A stretch of DNA of 64,000 nucleotides, taken from the NCBI RefSeq assembly GCF_030161255.1, contig NZ_BSPX01000006.1, positions 35,187-99,186 of the forward strand, in the 5' to 3' direction. This document shows, piece by piece, positions 16,984-26,497 of the stretch. Made by a program: the position numbers and the translations under genes. The notes under the pieces are model-generated. The model was given only the letters and a program-made list of their open reading frames with translations. It made no database searches and was not told the DNA's origin. The stretch is from Zoogloea oryzae (GTDB lineage: Bacteria > Pseudomonadota > Gammaproteobacteria > Burkholderiales > Rhodocyclaceae). Position 1 is the stretch's first letter. Each line of letters opens with the position of its first letter.

Positions 16984-17172
16984 TCACGCGTAGGTGTTGA
17001 TGCGCCCGCCGATGGTTGCCGTCGGGTCCGGCGCGGCGACCGGCTCAGGCAGCGTCGCAATCAACTGGGCCGCATTGGCCTGCTGCAGATCAAGCTGCTT
17101 GCGCAGCATGACCAGCGACACGGTGTCCTGCGGCTGAACCTGCGAGGTCGTGGCGACCGAAGCGATGTTCAT
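16984..17172 (-). CDS. YjfB-like putative motility protein
   Basis: A 62-residue protein of the YjfB family (PF14070 type), recognised by the central KQLDLQQANAAQLI segment and the terminal IGGRINTYA. Members are found in motile bacteria, sometimes near flagellar or chemotaxis genes, and their function is unknown. No motility genes are adjacent. It starts nine bases after the yajQ stop and is followed by a strong terminator. Confidence 0.75.
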   Translation of the reverse strand: MNIASVATTSQVQPQDTVSLVMLRKQLDLQQANAAQLIATLPEPVAAPDPTATIGGRINTYA

Positions 17173-17181
17173 GGCTGCAAA

Positions 17182-17667
17182 TCAATCCCTGAAGTTGCCA
17201 TACTGCAAAGGATAGTCGGCAATTTCCTTGCGAACCAGGGCAATACAGTCTTGCAGGAGGTCGCGCTTGGCGCCACTCACCCGCACGGCTTCGCCCTGGA
17301 TGCTGGCCTGAACCTTCAGCTTGCTGTCCTTGATGAGCTTGACGATCTTCTTGGACTGCTCCTGCTCGATGCCGACGCGGACCGTGAGTTCCTGCTTGAC
17401 CTTGTTGCCGCCCACCTTCTGCACGTCGCCATGCTTGAGGCAGCGCACGTCGATCTTCTTGGCGGTCATCTCGGGCAGCAGGATGGCCAGCATCTGTTCG
17501 AGCTGAAAATCGCTGTCGCCGTGCAGGGTCAGCAGCTTTTCGGTCTGCTCGACCCGCGCGTCGCTGCCCTTGAAGTCGTAGCGGCCGGTGATCTTGCGAT
17601 TGGCGCCCTCGACGGCGTTACGCAGGGCAACCATGTCGACTTCGGAGGTGATGTCGAAGGACGGCAT
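17182..17667 (-). CDS. yajQ: YajQ-family nucleotide-binding protein
   Basis: The 161-residue protein has the full YajQ signature: MPSFDITSEVD at the start, RYDFKGSDA, and a C-terminal PLQYGNFRD. YajQ proteins have two ferredoxin-like folds; a Xanthomonas homologue binds cyclic di-GMP and works with a transcription factor. Whether this one does cannot be judged from sequence. It is 13 bases from ppnP in the same direction. Confidence 0.94.
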   Translation of the reverse strand: MPSFDITSEVDMVALRNAVEGANRKITGRYDFKGSDARVEQTEKLLTLHGDSDFQLEQMLAILLPEMTAKKIDVRCLKHGDVQKVGGNKVKQELTVRVGIEQEQSKKIVKLIKDSKLKVQASIQGEAVRVSGAKRDLLQDCIALVRKEIADYPLQYGNFRD

Positions 17668-17680
17668 GATCGACTCCCGT

Positions 17681-18004
17681 TCAGCCGAAGTAGCAGACGT
17701 AGTGGTAGGGCTCGCCCGTCACTTCGATGTCGAAGCTGGAGTCGCCCGGCACGTTGAAGCTCTCGCCAGCGGCGGAGGTCTTCCATTCGGTCTCGCCCTT
17801 CAGGCGATAACGGCAGGCGCCGGCCACGGTTTCCATCACTTCCGGCGCGCCGGTGTTGAAGGTCAGGCTGGCCGGCAGGATCACGCCGACGGTCTTCTTG
17901 CTGCCATCGGCGAACAGAACGGTGTGGCTGACGCACTTGCCGTCGAAATACACATTGGCTTGCTTGACGACGGACACGCCGTCGAATTGTGCAGACTGGG
18001 TCAT
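17681..18004 (-). CDS. ppnP: Pyrimidine/purine nucleoside phosphorylase
   Basis: The 107-residue cupin protein matches PpnP (formerly DUF1255/YaiE). The enzyme cleaves a broad range of nucleosides to base and ribose-1-phosphate. Length, the VYFDGKCVSHTV segment and the terminal PYHYVCYFG are characteristic. It sits between the DUF2788 gene and yajQ in a closely spaced run. Confidence 0.92.
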   Translation of the reverse strand: MTQSAQFDGVSVVKQANVYFDGKCVSHTVLFADGSKKTVGVILPASLTFNTGAPEVMETVAGACRYRLKGETEWKTSAAGESFNVPGDSSFDIEVTGEPYHYVCYFG

Positions 18005-18026
18005 TTTGTCAATTCAAAGGATGAAG

Positions 18027-18260
18027 TTATTCGATGCCGAGCAGCCGCTGGAGGATGCCCTTGGCCATGAAGCCGATGAAGCCGACGCCCAAGCCTATGA
18101 ACATCCAGATCGCGCCGTATTTGCCTGCCTTGGATTCCCAGGCGAGGTGGCCGATGATGAAGATCATGTAGGCGATCAGGCCCCCGACGCAGACCTTGAG
18201 GGAGATGTCCTCAAACTCTGCGACGGTCAGCCCGAAGACGAATACGTCGTTGGGATCCAT
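18027..18260 (-). CDS. DUF2788 small membrane protein
   Basis: A 77-residue protein with two hydrophobic segments (about 22-42 and 50-68) separated by the conserved ESKAGKYG. This is the DUF2788 family, known mainly from beta- and gammaproteobacteria and of unknown function. It begins ten bases after the argG stop codon, so it is probably co-transcribed with argG. Confidence 0.85.
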   Translation of the reverse strand: MDPNDVFVFGLTVAEFEDISLKVCVGGLIAYMIFIIGHLAWESKAGKYGAIWMFIGLGVGFIGFMAKGILQRLLGIE

Positions 18261-18269
18261 GCCGGCCGA

Positions 18270-19499
<1,230 letters not shown>

Positions 19500-19558
19500 G
19501 TCCTGCTTTCTGCTAATGAGTAGATGAGTCTTGAATCAATTGTTGCCGTACTTCAGGG

Positions 19559-20485
19559 TCAGTCGTTTTCGACCTTGCCAATCATCAGGAATTCCATCAG
19601 GGCCTTCTGGGCATGGAGGCGGTTCTCGGCCTCGTCCCAAACCACCGATTGCGGGCCGTCGATCACTTCGGCCGTGACTTCCTCGCCTCGGTGCGCCGGC
19701 AGACAGTGCATGAACAGCGCGTCGGGGCTGGCCACCTGCATCATGTCGGCGTCGACCCGCCAGTCGGCGAAGTCGCGCATCCGCTCGTCGTTTTCGGCCT
19801 CGAAGCCCATGCTGGTCCACACATCGGTGGTGACCAGATCGGCGCCACGGCAGGCATCCATCGGATCGGCGAAACTCACGAAGTGGTCGGAGCCCTGCAC
19901 GCCGGCGAGTTCGGGGCAGAACTCGTAGCCCGGCGGTGTCGAGACGTGGACCTTGAAGTCCAGCAGTTCGGCGGCCTGCAGCCAGGTGTTGCACATGTTG
20001 TTGCCGTCGCCGACCCACGCCACCGTCTTGCCCTGAATCGAGCCGCGATGCTCTATGAAGGTGAAGATGTCCGCCAGGATCTGGCAGGGGTGGAATTCGT
20101 TGGTGAGGCCGTTGATCACCGGCACGCGGGAGTATTCGGCGAAGCGCTCGATGATCGACTGCTCGAAGGTTCGGATCATCACGATGTCGCTCATCCGCGA
20201 GATCACCTGGGCGGCGTCCTCGACGGGTTCGCCGCGGCCGAGCTGGGAATCACGCGTGTTGAGGTAGATGGCCGAGCCGCCGAGTTGCTGCATCCCCGCC
20301 TCGAAAGACAGGCGCGTGCGCGTGCTGGCCTTCTCGAAGATCATCACCAGCGTCCGGTCGAACAGCGGGTGATGGGGTTCGTAGCGCTTGAACTTTTCCT
20401 TGATCCAGCGGGTGCGGGCAAAGAGGTAGTCGTACTCGGCGCGAGTGAAATCTTTGAACTGTAGGTAGTGTCTCGGTGCGTTCAT
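19559..20485 (-). CDS. argF: Ornithine carbamoyltransferase
   Basis: The 308-residue enzyme makes citrulline from ornithine and carbamoyl phosphate. The carbamoyl-phosphate site STRTR (54-58) and the ornithine-site HCLPA motif (LFMHCLPAHRGEE) are present. Upstream, a TTTTGAATTAGG stretch near 20640 resembles half of an arginine-repressor box, but this is weak. It appears to be the first gene of the run through argG, DUF2788, ppnP, yajQ and yjfB-like. Confidence 0.97.
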   Translation of the reverse strand: MNAPRHYLQFKDFTRAEYDYLFARTRWIKEKFKRYEPHHPLFDRTLVMIFEKASTRTRLSFEAGMQQLGGSAIYLNTRDSQLGRGEPVEDAAQVISRMSDIVMIRTFEQSIIERFAEYSRVPVINGLTNEFHPCQILADIFTFIEHRGSIQGKTVAWVGDGNNMCNTWLQAAELLDFKVHVSTPPGYEFCPELAGVQGSDHFVSFADPMDACRGADLVTTDVWTSMGFEAENDERMRDFADWRVDADMMQVASPDALFMHCLPAHRGEEVTAEVIDGPQSVVWDEAENRLHAQKALMEFLMIGKVEND

Positions 20486-21054
20486 GGCACTCGTTCTTGA
20501 TTATGGTGCCGTCAGGCAAGTGGGTGAGTCTGCATGCTGTTGTCAGACGCACCCGGCAGGAAAGCCCGCCCGACAAAAAGGCGAAACGGCAGCTCACGCC
20601 GCCGTTTGGTATCTAGTAACAACGTATCATCCTAATTCAAAACCATCTTTTTGTATAGCCACCCCCGTTTTGCGGCTTTTTCGTGACACCTCACGCACAT
20701 CTTCCCCGCGCCCATCTCCGGCCGCAGCCAGGAAAAAATCGCCCCGCCTGACGCCGTTCGCTCAAATTCACAAAAACGGTTACGTGATCGTGCCAATATC
20801 ATGATCATTTGCTACCCTTCGCGGGCTTTTTAACCAAGGGGCGCAAGGCACCGCAGGTTGCCGCTGCAGGCATCAGGACGGCATCCCGCGCAAAAGCCTG
20901 GCAGGCACTCCGGATGACATCTTTTTTCATTGGCCGACAACTTTGTCCGCGCCATTGAAACCCGACGCAGATAACCTTACCCGACTTCCATCAACACGCC
21001 GGATGCCTTTCCGTTTCCAGCGAACCGAACTTACTCCGAGAGCGCAGCATATCC
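20486..21054. other. Long intergenic region between divergent argF and the asparagine-synthase-like gene
   Basis: These 569 bases contain no convincing gene. A hairpin (AAACGGC ... GCCGTTT, about 20583-20608) lies in the argF leader, an AT-rich block near 20625-20660 could hold the argF promoter, and a CATGATCATTTG stretch lies near 20800. The last 250 bases form an unusually long leader for the rightward gene, with no clear promoter motif. Confidence 0.5.
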
Positions 21055-22842
21055 ATGATCCGCGGCTTTATCGATTTCGACACCCTCGACCGCAACCAGA
21101 ATTTTGACCGGCTCGACCTCCGGGACATCTCGCTGCCGGGCCTTCAACTTCAGCACGACGGCACCCGTGTGGCGGCTTTCGCCAATGGCGCACAGTTGAT
21201 GCTGCTGCAGGGCGAACCGCGATTCCGTGATGCAGCCCTCGGTCGTCGCGTCGCGCAGGATGGCTGGACCGCCGTGATCGCCCAGCTCTGCGAAGCGCCG
21301 GACGCCTTCATCGCCGGCCTCGAAGGGCGTTTTGCGCTGCTGTGGATCGATCTCGCCAAGGGCCGCCTCGGGCTGGCTTCCGACCGCTTCAACACCTACG
21401 GCTTCTGCTACGCCAGCGAAGGCCGCCGCCTGAGCTTTGCCGACAAGGCCAACGAAGTGCCCGCGCTGCGCCGCGAGATCGACCGCCAGGGCGTGTTCGA
21501 CTACCTGTACTTCCACGCGATTCCGGCGCCCGGCACCATCTTCAAGGATATCTTCCGCCTCGAGCCGGGCTCCCGCCTCAATGCCGACAAGGAGCGCACC
21601 CAGCTCGTCGCCTGGTGGCAGCCCCGCTTCGAAGAACCCGCCAGCGCCGATTTCGCCAGCAGCGCCACCACCTTCAAGACACTGATCAAGTCGGCCGTCG
21701 AACGCGAACTCGACGGCGCCTCGGTGGGCGCCTTCCTCTCTGGCGGCACCGACAGCTCCACCGTGGTCGGCATGCTCGCCAAGAGCGGCAACCCGGTCAC
21801 CGCCTACTCCATCGGCTTCGAGGCCGAAGGCTACGACGAGATGGAGTTTGCCAAGATCGCCGCCAAGCACTTCGGCGTGAAGCACGTCCCGTACTACATC
21901 ACCTCCGACGACCTGGTCGCCAATATCCCCAGCGTCGCCACGTCCTACGACCAGCCCTTTGGCAACTCGTCGGTGCTGCCTGCCTACCTGTGCGCCAAGC
22001 TGGCTCACGACGACGGCCACCGCAAGATGTTCGCCGGCGACGGCGGCGACGAACTCTTCGGCGGCAACACCCGCTACGCCAAGCAGCGCGTGTTCGGCTA
22101 CTACGAGAACGTGCCCGGCCTCATCAAGAGCGCCCTCCTCGAACCCGTCATCATGCAGACCCCGCTGGGCAAGCTGCCGCTGATGCGCAAGGCCGCCAGC
22201 TACATCGAGCAGGCCACCACCCCGCTGCCCGAGCGCACCGCCCAGTACAACCTGATCTACCGCCTCGGGATGGACAACGTTTTCCCGAAGGATTTCCTCG
22301 CCGGCGTCGACACCGACGCGCCGGTCAAGCTGCAGCGCCGGGTCTGGCAGAACACCACCGCCCACGCGCTGGTGAACAAGATGCTCAATTTCGACTGGCG
22401 CTTCACGCTGGCCGACAACGATCTGCCCAAGGTGATCGGCAGCACCCGGCTTGCCGGCATGAACGTGATCTTCCCGCTCCTCGACGACGCACTGCTGGAT
22501 TTCTCGCTCCAGCTGCCGCCCGAGTACAAGCTCAAGGGCCTCCAGCTGCGCTGGTTCTTCAAGGAAGCCCTGAAGGATTTCCTGCCGCCCGAGATCATCA
22601 CCAAGAAGAAGCAGGGCTTCGGCCTGCCCTACGGTCACTGGGTGCTCAAGCACAAGGGCCTCGACAAGCTGGCCCGCGAATCCCTCGACGTGCTGGTTGA
22701 GCGCAACATCCTGCGCAAGGATTTCGTGAGCGAACTGTTCTCCACCCACCTGCCGGCCTACCCGGGCTACTACGGCGAGATGGTGTGGATTTCGATGATG
22801 CTCGGCCAGTGGCTGGACAAGCACGCGCCCGCCAGTCGCTGA
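21055..22842 (+). CDS. Asparagine-synthase-like protein lacking the glutaminase cysteine
   Basis: The 595-residue protein has an N-terminal class II amidotransferase-like fold (about 1-195) and a C-terminal ATP-pyrophosphatase/asparagine synthase domain (about 205-590) with the SGGTDSS loop near 228 and GDGGDELFGG. The N-terminus reads MIRGF where true AsnB proteins have MCGI, so the catalytic Cys2 is missing and glutamine cannot be used by the standard route. It may use ammonia or another amine and could act in amide modification of a glycan or peptide, as several AsnB-like proteins in polysaccharide clusters do. No partner genes flank it. The ribosome-binding site is weak. Confidence 0.82.
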   Translation: MIRGFIDFDTLDRNQNFDRLDLRDISLPGLQLQHDGTRVAAFANGAQLMLLQGEPRFRDAALGRRVAQDGWTAVIAQLCEAPDAFIAGLEGRFALLWIDLAKGRLGLASDRFNTYGFCYASEGRRLSFADKANEVPALRREIDRQGVFDYLYFHAIPAPGTIFKDIFRLEPGSRLNADKERTQLVAWWQPRFEEPASADFASSATTFKTLIKSAVERELDGASVGAFLSGGTDSSTVVGMLAKSGNPVTAYSIGFEAEGYDEMEFAKIAAKHFGVKHVPYYITSDDLVANIPSVATSYDQPFGNSSVLPAYLCAKLAHDDGHRKMFAGDGGDELFGGNTRYAKQRVFGYYENVPGLIKSALLEPVIMQTPLGKLPLMRKAASYIEQATTPLPERTAQYNLIYRLGMDNVFPKDFLAGVDTDAPVKLQRRVWQNTTAHALVNKMLNFDWRFTLADNDLPKVIGSTRLAGMNVIFPLLDDALLDFSLQLPPEYKLKGLQLRWFFKEALKDFLPPEIITKKKQGFGLPYGHWVLKHKGLDKLARESLDVLVERNILRKDFVSELFSTHLPAYPGYYGEMVWISMMLGQWLDKHAPASR

Positions 22843-22886
22843 ACGTGAAAATGGCCGCTGCCTGAGCCGCGGCCATCGTCAAACCG

Positions 22887-22926
22887 GGGGTGAGCAAACG
22901 TCGGAAGATTGACGTTTGCTCACCCC
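22887..22926. repeat. Perfect 16-bp inverted repeat between convergent genes
   Basis: GGGGTGAGCAAACGTC and GACGTTTGCTCACCCC flank an eight-base loop. It lies between the asparagine-synthase-like gene and the stop of the KfrA-like gene. There is no T-run on either side, so it may be a non-canonical bidirectional terminator or a protein-binding palindrome. Confidence 0.6.
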
Positions 22927-22934
22927 GGGGCGTT

Positions 22935-23978
22935 TCAGGCTTTCTGCTTTCTGAGCTGGGCCAGCTCCGCCAGCGCTTCGGCAAGATTAGCCTCGGCCCG
23001 CTGGGCGCGGGCGGTCTCTGCAAGCCGCACCTCCTCGACCGCCCTCGCCCGGGCTTCCGCTGCGGCCACCGCAGATTCCTTGCCGTGGGCCGCTTCACTG
23101 GCGATCTTGAGCTGGGCCTGAAGGCGCTCGATCCGCCCTTCGGCAGCAGCCAGCGAGGTTTCGATCTGGCGGGTCTTCGACACGGCTTCGCGCAGGGCGG
23201 CCTTGGCCTCCTCGGTCTGCTCGCGCTGGCGCGCTTCCCGATCCTCCCGATTGGCGATCTGCTGACGCATCGCCATCAGCTCGGCCACCTTCTCCTGGCG
23301 GGCCGTCTCGATCTGCTTGAGCAGCAGCTCTCGTTCCTGGGCGCCTCGCTCCTGTTCATCCTTCAGGGACGCGCTGTAGCGATCCCGGTCGGCCTGAAGC
23401 AGGCGAACCATCCGCTCTGATTCCGCGGCGAACTTCTGCTCCCGCACCTCGGCCGCCTCTTCGAGCTGCTTCACGCGGTTTTCAAGCCCTTCCCGCTGGC
23501 GCAGGAATTCCAGTGCCTGGTTGCGCAAGTCCGTGATCGTGCTGTCGCGGCTGCTCACTTCCTGCTCCAGCAGCGCGATCTGCCGGGATGCGGTGGCGCC
23601 CACGGCTTCGAGCTGCCGGATGCGGTCGTCGGCTTCCTGGAAGCGCTGGCGCAGGGCTTCGCGCTCCTGCTCCAGATCCTGGCGCTGGGCAGCCAGAATC
23701 TGGTCGGCCTGCTGGAGCGACAGCGACCACATCTTGCTCATGAATGAATCCGTCGCCGAGATCAGCTCGTCGGGCATCCCCGGAATGCTGCGCTGACGGA
23801 AGAAGGCGGCGCCCGTCTCGCGGCGCCACTGGTCGATGTAGCGCTGGACGATCTCGCTCGAGCCCTTGTTGCCGAGCTCGGCATAGACGAGGTTGAACGA
23901 CGGGTTCTCTCCCTGGGAGAGTAACTGAAAGCAGATCTGCTCGACTGCCTCGAACGTGACACTACTGCTGCGGGCCAT
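22935..23978 (-). CDS. KfrA-like DNA-binding coiled-coil protein
   Basis: The 347-residue protein has an N-terminal KfrA-type helix-turn-helix region (about 5-115, PF11740-like). A nearly unbroken alanine/glutamate-rich coiled coil (about 95-345) follows. KfrA of broad-host-range plasmids is an autorepressor and nucleoid-like protein that aids stable inheritance. Here the neighbours are chromosomal. It lies downstream of the tyrosine recombinase in the same direction, 147 bases away, and that gap contains imperfect repeats (AATGT ... ACATT, ATACGTAT) where an autoregulatory operator would be expected. Confidence 0.82.
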   Translation of the reverse strand: MARSSSVTFEAVEQICFQLLSQGENPSFNLVYAELGNKGSSEIVQRYIDQWRRETGAAFFRQRSIPGMPDELISATDSFMSKMWSLSLQQADQILAAQRQDLEQEREALRQRFQEADDRIRQLEAVGATASRQIALLEQEVSSRDSTITDLRNQALEFLRQREGLENRVKQLEEAAEVREQKFAAESERMVRLLQADRDRYSASLKDEQERGAQERELLLKQIETARQEKVAELMAMRQQIANREDREARQREQTEEAKAALREAVSKTRQIETSLAAAEGRIERLQAQLKIASEAAHGKESAVAAAEARARAVEEVRLAETARAQRAEANLAEALAELAQLRKQKA

Positions 23979-24125
23979 GGTTCGTTCCCTTGCTTTGCGA
24001 GTGCAAATTAATGTAACGCAGGAACATTACCATACGTATACGCCCGGAAAACGTAATCTTTATGACGATTCGTCGACCGTGACACACCACCCCCGAAAAG
24101 CCTGAAAGGCTTACGTCACCCCACC

Positions 24126-25382
24126 CTAGGACTGACCGCCCGGCTTCTCGCCCGCCCACGGCAGGCGCTGCTTCTGCGCCTCATCGTGCCAGCGCTCTTC
24201 TTCCTCATGGATGTAGCGCTGGGTCGTCCGGGCATCCGTGTGCCGGGCATCCTTCTGCACATAGCGCTCGTCAATGCCGCTGTCGAGCTTGGCCGTGATG
24301 CCGGTGTGACGGCCCCAGTGGGCCGACGCCGCGCGGAGCTTTTCCTTCTTGTGCTCGGCATCGGACGGAAGCAGCTCGGCCGCGGCGCTGAAGATCTTTT
24401 TCAGGATCTGGTTGAGTCGCCGCGCGGTGATCGGGCTGCCGTCCTTCACCGATACCAGGATCGGCGTGGCGTCGTCTCGCCGGGGCACCGCGCTCAGGCC
24501 GAGGTATTTGCGGTACCGGATCAGCGCCTGGAGCATGTCGTCGGCCACCGGCACCTTCGCCTTCTTGCCGCCCTTCCCCACCACGTGCCACCACCACAGC
24601 CCGCGCTCTTCGCGGAAGCTGTTCATCCGGTGGCTTTCGAGCTCGCCGGCGCGGGGCGCCAGCATGTAGAGCGTCGCCGCAAGAAAACGCGCCCGTTCGT
24701 ATTCGTCACGGCCCCGCTCCGAATCGCGCGGCATTGCCTCGATGGCAGCCGTCACCGCCTGCCACATCTGGGCATCGAGAAAACGCTCGATCTTCTCGAC
24801 CTCGTCGGTACTCGCCACTGCCCGCAGGGGCCCCGCTGCTTCCGCGGACATCTTGCGGCGGCGCTGCCGGATGAGCCCGAGGGGGTTGCCCGCCAGATAA
24901 CCGGCATCGACCAGATAGCGCATCAGCGAATTGATCGCCGCAATCGCGGTGAGCACCGCGCTTTCGGACAGCGGCCCGACAAACGGGCGCCACTTCTCCG
25001 TGCGCCGGTCGGCCTTGGGCCCGCACCAGAGCTGCGCGGGCTGCGGATCGGCGAGGAAGTTCAGGTAGCCTTCGAAATCCTGCCGATTGAGGCAGGAGAT
25101 CGGCTTGCCGCAATCATTGAGCGACCACAGCAGCAGGCGCTCGCACTCGCGCTGATAGATGCGCAGCGTACCGAGGGAGCGATCGTACTCGGCCAGAAAG
25201 CAACGGATCGCATCCGCGTCGTTGTCGGCATTGATCTGCAGTCGGGCCGGGTCCGCCCGATTGACGCCTTGCCGACCATCCAGATCGGCAGGGATCTCGA
25301 TCTCGTCGAGCGGACGGATCGGCACAAGCGGAGGTGCGACAAGCTGGGAAAACTCGGGAGCGGGCGCGGTCTTCTTTTTCAT
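24126..25382 (-). CDS. Tyrosine recombinase / integrase
   Basis: The 418-residue site-specific recombinase has an N-terminal SAM-like core-binding domain (about 55-165) and a catalytic domain (about 190-400). The active-site set is visible: R244 in LAPRAGEL, a lysine in VGKGGKK (270-274), H355-x-x-R358 in SAHWGRH, H381 and the nucleophile Y390 in TTQRY. No tRNA, attachment repeats or other phage genes flank it, so it is either a stranded integrase or a resident recombinase working with the neighbouring KfrA-like protein. Its upstream region contains a LexA-like box. Confidence 0.85.
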   Translation of the reverse strand: MKKKTAPAPEFSQLVAPPLVPIRPLDEIEIPADLDGRQGVNRADPARLQINADNDADAIRCFLAEYDRSLGTLRIYQRECERLLLWSLNDCGKPISCLNRQDFEGYLNFLADPQPAQLWCGPKADRRTEKWRPFVGPLSESAVLTAIAAINSLMRYLVDAGYLAGNPLGLIRQRRRKMSAEAAGPLRAVASTDEVEKIERFLDAQMWQAVTAAIEAMPRDSERGRDEYERARFLAATLYMLAPRAGELESHRMNSFREERGLWWWHVVGKGGKKAKVPVADDMLQALIRYRKYLGLSAVPRRDDATPILVSVKDGSPITARRLNQILKKIFSAAAELLPSDAEHKKEKLRAASAHWGRHTGITAKLDSGIDERYVQKDARHTDARTTQRYIHEEEERWHDEAQKQRLPWAGEKPGGQS

Positions 25383-25444
25383 GGACTCAAGTTTAGCCCG
25401 AGTCCGCGGTCATGCTGGAAGACGCACTCGTGCGAACGATGCGC

Positions 25445-25492
25445 TTGCGGAAATCCGATAGCTGTATATACTTACAGTTATCGGATGCGCAA
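25445..25492. promoter_or_regulatory. LexA-box-like palindrome between divergent promoters
   Basis: CTGTATATACTTACAG (25462-25477) has the CTG-N10-CAG form of an SOS box and extends to CCGATA ... TATCGG on either side. It overlaps two promoter-like elements. The rightward one is TTGCGG (25445-25450), 16 bases, TATACT. The leftward one is TTGCGC (25492-25487), 16 bases, TATATA. One bound repressor would block both the recombinase gene and the small gene at 25582. Confidence 0.6.
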
Positions 25493-25581
25493 CCAGTCAT
25501 CAGGCCTTTTGGCCACGGCAAGGTCTGCGCATCTCACCTCAACGCCCCACGGGGCACCTGTCATGCTGAAAGGAGACTTCG

Positions 25582-25758
25582 ATGGAAACCTTGATCTGCC
25601 GGATTCTGATGGTGAGCGGCGTAATCGTTGGCGTTCTGCTGGCCGGCGGCCAGGGCGACCATGCCCTGGTGCCCGCCCTGCTGGCCGTGATCGTCGCCGG
25701 GGTGCTGCGCCGGGTGGGTCCGTCGCTCCCCTGGCGCCTCGGGCACGGCCGGTATTGA
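25582..25758 (+). CDS. 58-residue hydrophobic protein, probably membrane-inserted
   Basis: The small open frame (METLICRILMVSG ... RLGHGRY) is preceded by AAAGGAG seven bases before the ATG, the best ribosome-binding site in the neighbourhood. Two hydrophobic stretches (about 4-22 and 27-42) are separated by GGQGDH, and the C-terminus is basic. I do not recognise the family. The LexA-like box about 105 bases upstream, with a rightward promoter inside it, suggests a damage-inducible membrane peptide, possibly similar in role to TisB-type toxins. That comparison is by size, location and control only. Confidence 0.5.
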   Translation: METLICRILMVSGVIVGVLLAGGQGDHALVPALLAVIVAGVLRRVGPSLPWRLGHGRY

Positions 25759-25798
25759 TGATTGCGGGCAGGCAAGGCATCCGGCCTGCCCGTAAGCC

Positions 25799-26497
25799 TT
25801 ATTTTGCGCGGCCTGCGCGGGCCTTGCGTTCGGCCTGGATCAGCTCGGCGATATCGGTGTTGCGATACTTGGCTGCCCAGCTGTCGGCCGTCTCGTTCTG
25901 GTCATTCTTCAGATCGACGTTTGCGCCAGCCTTCAGCAGACGGACAACCACGTCCTCGTGGCCATTGCGGGCGGCAAACATCAGCGGCGTGCTCCGGTTG
26001 GGGGCCAGCGCATCGGGGTTGGCGCCCCTCGCCAGCAGCATCTCGACGATGCTCACGCGGCCTTCAAAGGCGGCATAGAGCAGCGGGTTCCAGCCGTCGT
26101 GATTGAACTGGGCACCGGCTTTCAGCAGCAGTTCAACCACCTCGGTATAACCCCGCAGGCTGGCCAGCATCAGGGCCGAATCGCCCGCGGCATTGCGCGC
26201 GTCGAGCTTGATGCCGCGCTGCTTGATCAGTTCGGCCACCACTTTGGGCTGCTCTTCGCGGGCCGCGGTGATCAGCAGCGTGTTGCCGGCAGCATCGGCC
26301 AGGTTGGGATCGGCCCCGCGGGCAACTTCCTGGGCGATTTCCTTCGCATCGCCAAGCTTGGCGGCGTTGAACAGATCATCTTGCGATGCAGCAAGCGCCG
26401 GCATCGACAGGTGCAGGCCAACGATCAAGGCCCCGATGGCCTTGACGCGCAGCGAACGGGGGGCGGGATGACAGGATACGAGGGCGGCTGTTTTCAT
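25799..26497 (-). CDS. Exported ankyrin-repeat protein
   Basis: The 232-residue protein has a probable signal segment (about 18-37, ending PALAASQ) and then four to five ankyrin repeats (about 40-225), e.g. AGNTLLITAAREEQ, SALMLASLRGYTEVVELLLKAG, STPLMFAARNGHEDVVVRLLKAG. Ankyrin repeats bind proteins; the partner is unknown. The start codon overlaps the tatD stop (ATGA), so it is translated with tatD as the last gene of the mltG-tmk-holB-pilZ-tatD run. Confidence 0.88.
   Translation of the reverse strand: MKTAALVSCHPAPRSLRVKAIGALIVGLHLSMPALAASQDDLFNAAKLGDAKEIAQEVARGADPNLADAAGNTLLITAAREEQPKVVAELIKQRGIKLDARNAAGDSALMLASLRGYTEVVELLLKAGAQFNHDGWNPLLYAAFEGRVSIVEMLLARGANPDALAPNRSTPLMFAARNGHEDVVVRLLKAGANVDLKNDQNETADSWAAKYRNTDIAELIQAERKARAGRAK

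Noticed and set aside
24126..25382. Integrated prophage or genomic island bounded by the integrase.
   Set aside because: No phage genes, attachment repeats or tRNA target are found nearby, and the flanking genes are chromosomal.
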